From: Verrucomicrobiales bacterium
GTDB lineage: Bacteria; Verrucomicrobiota; Verrucomicrobiia; Limisphaerales; UBA9464
Reading direction: 5' to 3'
NCBI GenBank assembly: GCA_003445095.1
Contig: DLVS01000166.1
Span: 1 to 9,360 of the forward strand
DNA: 9,360 nucleotides
The notes under the pieces are model-generated. The model did no database searches. It was not told the origin of the DNA and worked only from the letters and a program-made list of their open reading frames with translations. This document shows, piece after piece, positions 5,428-9,360 of the stretch (position 1 is the stretch's first letter; each line of letters opens with the position of its first letter). The position numbers and the translations under genes are program-made.

Positions 5428-8130
5428 ATGCCAGAGAAAGTTATCGCTAATGTAGGCAGCCAGGAAGTCACTATTGAGTCCGGCCGCTACGCCCGCCAAG
5501 CCGATGGTTCCGTTACCGTCCAAGTCGGCGAAACCATCATCCTTACCGCCGCGGTCGCGGCCACCAAAGCGAAGGAAGGACAGGATTTCTTCCCGCTGAC
5601 CGTGGATTACCGCGAGAAAGCCTCCGCTGCCGGAAAATTCCCAGGAGGTTATTTCAAGCGCGAAGGCCGGCCGACGGAAAAGGAAATCCTTACTTGCCGC
5701 CTGACAGATCGTCCGATTCGCCCGCTTTTCCCGAAGGGTTGGTACAACGAGGTTCAAGTCCAGACCATCCTCCTTTCCACCGACGGTCAAAACGATCCTG
5801 ACATCTTGAGCATTGTCGGCGCTTCAGCCGCTTTGATGGTGTCAGATATTCCTTGGGCCGGCCCGATTGGCGCCGTCCGCGTGGGACGAATCGATGGTCA
5901 ATTCGTCGCCAATCCGACGCACGACCAACAGGCCGCTTCCGATCTTGACCTTATCTACGTCGGCAACGCGACCGATGTGGTTATGTACGAAGGCTCGGCC
6001 AACGAGATCAGCGAGGCCGATTTCATCGAAGCGCTCAAGTTTGGTCAGCAGGCGATTCAACCATTGATCGCGGCCCAAAATGAATTGGCCGCGAAATTGG
6101 GAAAACCGAAGCGCCAGATCACCGTCAAAGTCGTCCCTGACGAAATCCTCGCCGAAGCGAAGGCGCTCGCGGGCGACCGCATCGTTCCGGCTCTCCTTAC
6201 TCCGCAAAAACTCGCCCGCGAGGCAGCCGTCAATGCGATTTTCGCTGACGTCGGCGCGAAGCTGGTCGCGAAATTCGGCGCCGAAAAGGTGACCGATTTC
6301 GTGATTAAGGATGCGCAGTATTATCTGCAGAAGGAGGCCGTGCGCGCCCTCATCTTGGATCATGGAAAACGGCTCGATGGTCGGGCATTTGAGGTCGTGC
6401 GTGCTCTCGACAGCGCGGTCGGATTCCTGCCCCGCGCTCATGGTTCGGCGATGTTCCAGCGCGGCGAGACCCAAGCAGTCTGCTTAGCGACGTTGGGAAC
6501 GAGTGACGACATCCAGGAATTCGACGCCTACACCGGCGGCGAAACGAAAAAGCAGTTCCTCCTGCATTACAATTTCCCAAACTTCTCCGTCGGCGAAACG
6601 GGGCGTATCTCTGGACCGGGACGCCGCGAAATCGGCCACGGAGCGCTCGCTGAACGCAGCGTCCGCCCGATGGTGCCCGTCGAAGAGTATCCCTACGCCG
6701 TCCGAGTGACGGCGGAGATTATGGAGTCCAACGGCTCCACTTCGATGGCTTCAATCTGCGGCGCGACCCTCGCGCTCATGGACGCCGGAGTCCCGCTGAA
6801 GCGCCCCGTGGCGGGTATTTCCATCGGCATCTGTACGGAGTATGGCGCCAATGACGCCATTAGCCGCTACCAGCTCCTGACCGACATCATCGGCTGGGAA
6901 GACGCGTTCTGCGACATGGATTGCAAAATCGCGGGAACCGAGAAAGGCATCACCGGCTTTCAACTCGATCTCAAGCTCAAGGGACTGCCGTTGCCGATCA
7001 TGGCGGAGACAGTCCAAAAGGCCTACACGGCTCGGCTCGACATTCTCAAGCACATGGCCACGACGCTGGCCGAACCTCGTTCCGATATTTCGAAGTACGC
7101 GCCCCGTATCACGGTGCTGCGCATCAATCCGGAAAAGATCGGTATGCTGATCGGACCCGGAGGCAAAAACATCAAGCGCCTCGTGGACGAATCTGGCTGC
7201 GAAATCGATATCGAAGACGACGGAACGGTGAAGGTGTTCTCAGTCTCGGCCGAAGGCATGGAGATCGCCCGGAAGGAAATCGAAGCCATTGGCGCAGAAA
7301 TCGAAGTCGGCAAGTTGTACCTCGGCCGCGTGGTCACGTTGAAAGAATTCGGTGTGTTCGTCGAAGTGTTGCCGGGTCAGGACGGCTTGGTTCACGTCAG
7401 CGAATTGTCGAACAAGCGCGTCAATCGCCCCGAGGATGTCGTCAAAGTCGGCGATGAGATTTGGGTCAAGTGCGTCGGCGTCGATGACAAAGGCCGCGTG
7501 AAGCTGAGCCGAAAAGCCGCCATGGAAGAACGCGGTGAAATTGCCGCGGGTGGTGAATCCGATTCGCCTGCACCCGCGGGAGATCGTCCGGAGCGTTCCG
7601 AACGCCCCGAGCGTCCCGAGCGTCCGCCCCGTGGCGGTGACCGTGGTGATCGGGGAGGAGATCGCGGAGGCCGAGGCGACCGCGGTGATCGCCGGGACCG
7701 TCCGCCGCGGAACGAGCCGACCGCCGAAGGCGCTCCTGAAGGTGACGCCAACGGCAAACCTCGGGGCAACAAGCAAGGCTCTCCCGAAGACAAAGCCCGC
7801 GCCGCCGCCGCCGCCGAACCGGGGCGTATTTACCGCGCCAAGGTTGTTTCGATCAAAGATTTCGGTGCCTTCGTTGAGTTTGCCCCCGGAGCCGAAGGCC
7901 TCGTGCACGTCAGCGAGCTGGCCAACTTCCGAGTGAAGAAGGTCGAGGATATCGTACAGATGGGCGACGAGATCACGGTCAAGTGCCTGGGCGTGGACGA
8001 GAAGGGCCGGGTCCGCTTAAGTCGGAAAGCCGCGATGGAAGAACGCGAGCAGCAGGACGGTGGAGCTACTCCGCCGGCTCCCGCCGCACCAGTCGCGAGC
8101 CAGGGCGAACCGCCGATCATTACGGAGTAA
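5428..8130 (+). CDS. pnp: Polyribonucleotide nucleotidyltransferase (PNPase) with a duplicated S1 domain
   Basis: PNPase degrades RNA 3' to 5' by phosphorolysis, as a trimer and often with other decay enzymes. The product is 900 aa; the E. coli enzyme is 711. In order: first RNase PH-like core at about 10-145 (GGYFKREGRPTEKE, RLTDRPIRPLFP 91-102), helical domain to about 320, and second, catalytic core at about 325-545. That core has STSMASICGATLALMDAG 437-454 and the metal and catalytic residues D492, D498 and K500. A KH domain follows (GPGG loop 576-579), then S1 domain 1 (628-703). Extra parts are an Arg/Gly/Asp/Pro/Glu-rich linker (704-798, ending in five Ala) and S1 domain 2 (799-874), with a Pro/Ala tail. 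All catalytic residues seem intact. The ATG at 5428 has no visible Shine-Dalgarno. A structured 260-nt leader precedes it and a strong terminator follows. Confidence 0.97.
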   Translation: MPEKVIANVGSQEVTIESGRYARQADGSVTVQVGETIILTAAVAATKAKEGQDFFPLTVDYREKASAAGKFPGGYFKREGRPTEKEILTCRLTDRPIRPLFPKGWYNEVQVQTILLSTDGQNDPDILSIVGASAALMVSDIPWAGPIGAVRVGRIDGQFVANPTHDQQAASDLDLIYVGNATDVVMYEGSANEISEADFIEALKFGQQAIQPLIAAQNELAAKLGKPKRQITVKVVPDEILAEAKALAGDRIVPALLTPQKLAREAAVNAIFADVGAKLVAKFGAEKVTDFVIKDAQYYLQKEAVRALILDHGKRLDGRAFEVVRALDSAVGFLPRAHGSAMFQRGETQAVCLATLGTSDDIQEFDAYTGGETKKQFLLHYNFPNFSVGETGRISGPGRREIGHGALAERSVRPMVPVEEYPYAVRVTAEIMESNGSTSMASICGATLALMDAGVPLKRPVAGISIGICTEYGANDAISRYQLLTDIIGWEDAFCDMDCKIAGTEKGITGFQLDLKLKGLPLPIMAETVQKAYTARLDILKHMATTLAEPRSDISKYAPRITVLRINPEKIGMLIGPGGKNIKRLVDESGCEIDIEDDGTVKVFSVSAEGMEIARKEIEAIGAEIEVGKLYLGRVVTLKEFGVFVEVLPGQDGLVHVSELSNKRVNRPEDVVKVGDEIWVKCVGVDDKGRVKLSRKAAMEERGEIAAGGESDSPAPAGDRPERSERPERPERPPRGGDRGDRGGDRGGRGDRGDRRDRPPRNEPTAEGAPEGDANGKPRGNKQGSPEDKARAAAAAEPGRIYRAKVVSIKDFGAFVEFAPGAEGLVHVSELANFRVKKVEDIVQMGDEITVKCLGVDEKGRVRLSRKAAMEEREQQDGGATPPAPAAPVASQGEPPIITE
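7309..7536 (+). repeat. S1 domain copy 1 of PNPase
   Basis: These bases encode residues 628-703, the standard PNPase S1 RNA-binding fold beginning GKLYLGRV, with DGLVHVSEL 652-660 and ending GRVKLSRKAAMEER. It follows the KH domain directly, as in canonical PNPases. It is the partner of copy 2; the two align without gaps. Confidence 0.9.
7540..7821 (+). repeat. Low-complexity linker coding segment (RG/RGD/ERP repeats)
   Basis: The segment encodes residues 705-798. Short imperfect repeats of the type PER/SER (about 7588-7635) and GDRG/GGDRGG (about 7636-7690) give a strongly charged, Arg-rich stretch, followed by a Glu/Asn/Gly part and a GCC run coding five Ala (7801-7815). It is probably disordered. 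RG-rich tails commonly bind RNA weakly or mediate protein contacts; which applies here is inference. Confidence 0.85.
7822..8049 (+). repeat. S1 domain copy 2 of PNPase
   Basis: These bases encode residues 799-874, beginning GRIYRAKV, with EGLVHVSEL 823-831 and ending GRVRLSRKAAMEER. In an ungapped alignment with copy 1 I count 50 identical residues out of 77, much more than expected between unrelated S1 domains. That points to an internal duplication, with the linker lying between the copies. Confidence 0.9.
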
Positions 8131-8154
8131 GAAGACTGCACTAACTCTTTCAAG

Positions 8155-8185
8155 AACGGCGGACCCACCGGTCCGCCGTTTTTTT
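8155..8185 (+). terminator. Intrinsic terminator of pnp
   Basis: An 11-bp perfect GC-rich stem, 8155-8165 with 8170-8180, has a CACC loop, and the T-run is seven long (8179-8185). It starts 24 nt after the pnp stop. The convergent glycosyltransferase gene ends inside the T-tract (stop 8184-8186), so the same hairpin may also act on the opposite strand, where the following bases (TTCTT) are less ideal. Confidence 0.92.
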
Positions 8186-9332
8186 ATGCTCGTCGCCGGA
8201 GTGACCTCCAGGGCGCTTTAGGATTGTCCCAGATCACGTGCCGGGGCAGCCATACCGCCACCCAACTGCCAACCCGGAGCAATGGCCAGAGTAGGACCAT
8301 TCCTCCTCCGCGCCGCCACAGCGCTGGTGAAATCACCGTGGTTAGGGTCGCGAAAACCAAGAGTTCGACGACATACTGAAATCCCAAACCCGCCCACGCC
8401 CACGGATTGAGCGGCGTCACCACACAGCGGGTCAGCCAGCCCAGAATCGGAAGGATGAAAATCAGCGCCGCAAAACTCCCCGGCCGACACCACCGAATGG
8501 TTTTCTGCCAGCGATAGAGATGTTGCAACGCGCTCGCGAACCGAGTCTCCAGGGCGCACGTCTCCACGACTTGATGGCTGATGGTGACCGGTGCCAGCCG
8601 TTGGCCAAGCAGGTAATCGTCAGCGAGGCACGCACCCAATTCCGACCATCGCACCTTGGCGTGGAAATCGGCAGCGCGAAATAGGATGCTCGCGCCGAAC
8701 GCCAGTTTGACTCGACCGATTCGCCCCAAGAGCAGCGCTCCGGGTAGGAACTCAGCGTTCACGAACAGCGCGTCCACCATTCCGGCACCGGCTTCAACTC
8801 TCCGGATGCAATAGGGCGCCGTTACTGCACCCCCACCTGCTGCCGCCAGTTCGACTCGAATCTGGTCCAGGAAATCGGGTGGCGCGATGACATCGGCGTC
8901 GGACCACAGCCAAAGATCACCTCGCGCTTCCGGCGCCAAGGTTTCGAGCCAGGCGACCTTGGGGTTGGCATGATGGTCCGGAGTCGCACGCACCTGAAAA
9001 TGCACCCGCGCGTTTGGATACTCCTTGCGCCAATTCTCACAAATCGGGCGCCACTGTGACTCTTGACCGGCCGGAACACCGACGAGCATCTCAGCGTCCG
9101 AATCCAGTTGCCTGACGAACGATTCCAAGGCGGCCGCCAACGCAATCCGGTCCCCATCCCGAGTCGACGGTGGGAGTGGCTTGAACACAGACAGCGATGA
9201 ACGCGCTCCAATCTCGCGGCGCGCCAAAGACGGGCGGCGGTGAATGGAACCAGCCACCAAGCCAATCGCCAACAACCACCAAACCGTGGCCAAGGCACTC
9301 CAGGCGAGCAGCACTACATCCACGCGACTCAT
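8184..9332 (-). CDS. Membrane glycosyltransferase, ceramide glucosyltransferase / HpnI-like (GT21-type)
   Basis: The 382-aa protein has the layout of the ceramide glucosyltransferase family. There is an N-terminal membrane helix (about 5-29), then a cytoplasmic GT-A domain with SVFKPLPP 48-55, NPKVAWLE 123-130, the metal-binding WSDADVIAP 143-151 (DAD 145-147) and LADDYLLG 236-243 (candidate catalytic Asp). HLYRW 271-275 occupies the place of the family's (Q/R)xxRW motif, with His in the first position. Three hydrophobic segments follow at about 285-303, 311-335 and 345-363. Relatives transfer a sugar from a UDP-sugar to ceramide, or in hopanoid synthesis (HpnI) GlcNAc to a hopanoid lipid, at the cytoplasmic membrane. 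The acceptor is not decided here: no hopanoid or sphingolipid gene is in view. The ATG at 9330-9332 has a weak GGGGAA upstream. The gene is convergent with pnp. Confidence 0.85.
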   Translation of the reverse strand: MSRVDVVLLAWSALATVWWLLAIGLVAGSIHRRPSLARREIGARSSLSVFKPLPPSTRDGDRIALAAALESFVRQLDSDAEMLVGVPAGQESQWRPICENWRKEYPNARVHFQVRATPDHHANPKVAWLETLAPEARGDLWLWSDADVIAPPDFLDQIRVELAAAGGGAVTAPYCIRRVEAGAGMVDALFVNAEFLPGALLLGRIGRVKLAFGASILFRAADFHAKVRWSELGACLADDYLLGQRLAPVTISHQVVETCALETRFASALQHLYRWQKTIRWCRPGSFAALIFILPILGWLTRCVVTPLNPWAWAGLGFQYVVELLVFATLTTVISPALWRRGGGMVLLWPLLRVGSWVAVWLPRHVIWDNPKAPWRSLRRRA

Positions 9333-9360
9333 GGTGTTCCCCGAAACGCTGCCGGTTTGG

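Noticed and set aside
5256..5450. A 64-codon plus-strand frame (GTG start) running through the pnp leader and overlapping the pnp start
   Set aside because: It has no ribosome binding site and no recognisable motif, lies across several strong hairpins and runs into pnp in another frame. More likely leader RNA than a gene, though ribosome profiling could change this.
5842..6474. Minus-strand frame of 210 codons opposite pnp
   Set aside because: Shadow of the pnp reading frame with no independent motif or start signal.
7240..7908. Long minus-strand frame of 222 codons opposite the 3' half of pnp
   Set aside because: It mirrors the KH-S1-linker coding sequence of pnp. Long antisense frames are expected opposite GC-rich genes, and the product shows no family signature.

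Overview
The window looks like a GC-rich chromosomal segment of housekeeping genes from a Gram-negative-type bacterium. The heptosyltransferase-like fragment suggests an LPS-type envelope. The divergent Rho with a Pro/Gly/Gln-rich N-terminus, the rpsO-pnp pair and the general lack of Shine-Dalgarno sequences lead me to guess Verrucomicrobiota or a relative. That placement is inference only. I see no insertion sequence, prophage, CRISPR array or defence system.

Layout. 1-291 (+): the 3' end of a glycosyltransferase family 9 gene, cut by the window edge. 292-543: non-coding, with two perfect inverted repeats and a hairpin terminator for the minus strand. 544-620 (-): an initiator tRNA-fMet gene with its own candidate promoter. 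790-2223 (-): rho, with a long disordered N-terminus. 2224-2616: a divergent intergenic region. 2617-3747 (+): glycerate kinase, overlapping by 4 nt a complete XerC/XerD-type tyrosine recombinase (3744-4727). 4910-5167 (+): rpsO. 5428-8130 (+): pnp. 8184-9332 (-): a membrane glycosyltransferase resembling ceramide glucosyltransferase or HpnI. A strong terminator lies between the last two, convergent, genes.

How the genes relate. Rho (transcription termination), initiator tRNA and S15 (translation) and PNPase (RNA decay) make this an RNA-metabolism neighbourhood. The rpsO-pnp order is conserved in many bacteria and is usually autoregulated through mRNA structure. Here the rpsO leader has two interleaved stems next to the start codon, and the 260-nt rpsO-pnp spacer holds at least six potential hairpins, some mutually exclusive.

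Most notable points: (1) PNPase is about 900 residues long and carries a second S1 domain nearly copied from the first (50 of 77 positions identical), joined by an Arg/Gly/Asp/Pro-rich linker; (2) Rho appears to have a disordered Pro/Gly/Gln/His segment where the N-terminal helix bundle normally sits; (3) the initiator tRNA has an A29:U41 pair in place of the usual first G:C of the anticodon stem; (4) the rpsO and pnp leaders are densely structured. I found no wholly new multi-gene system.
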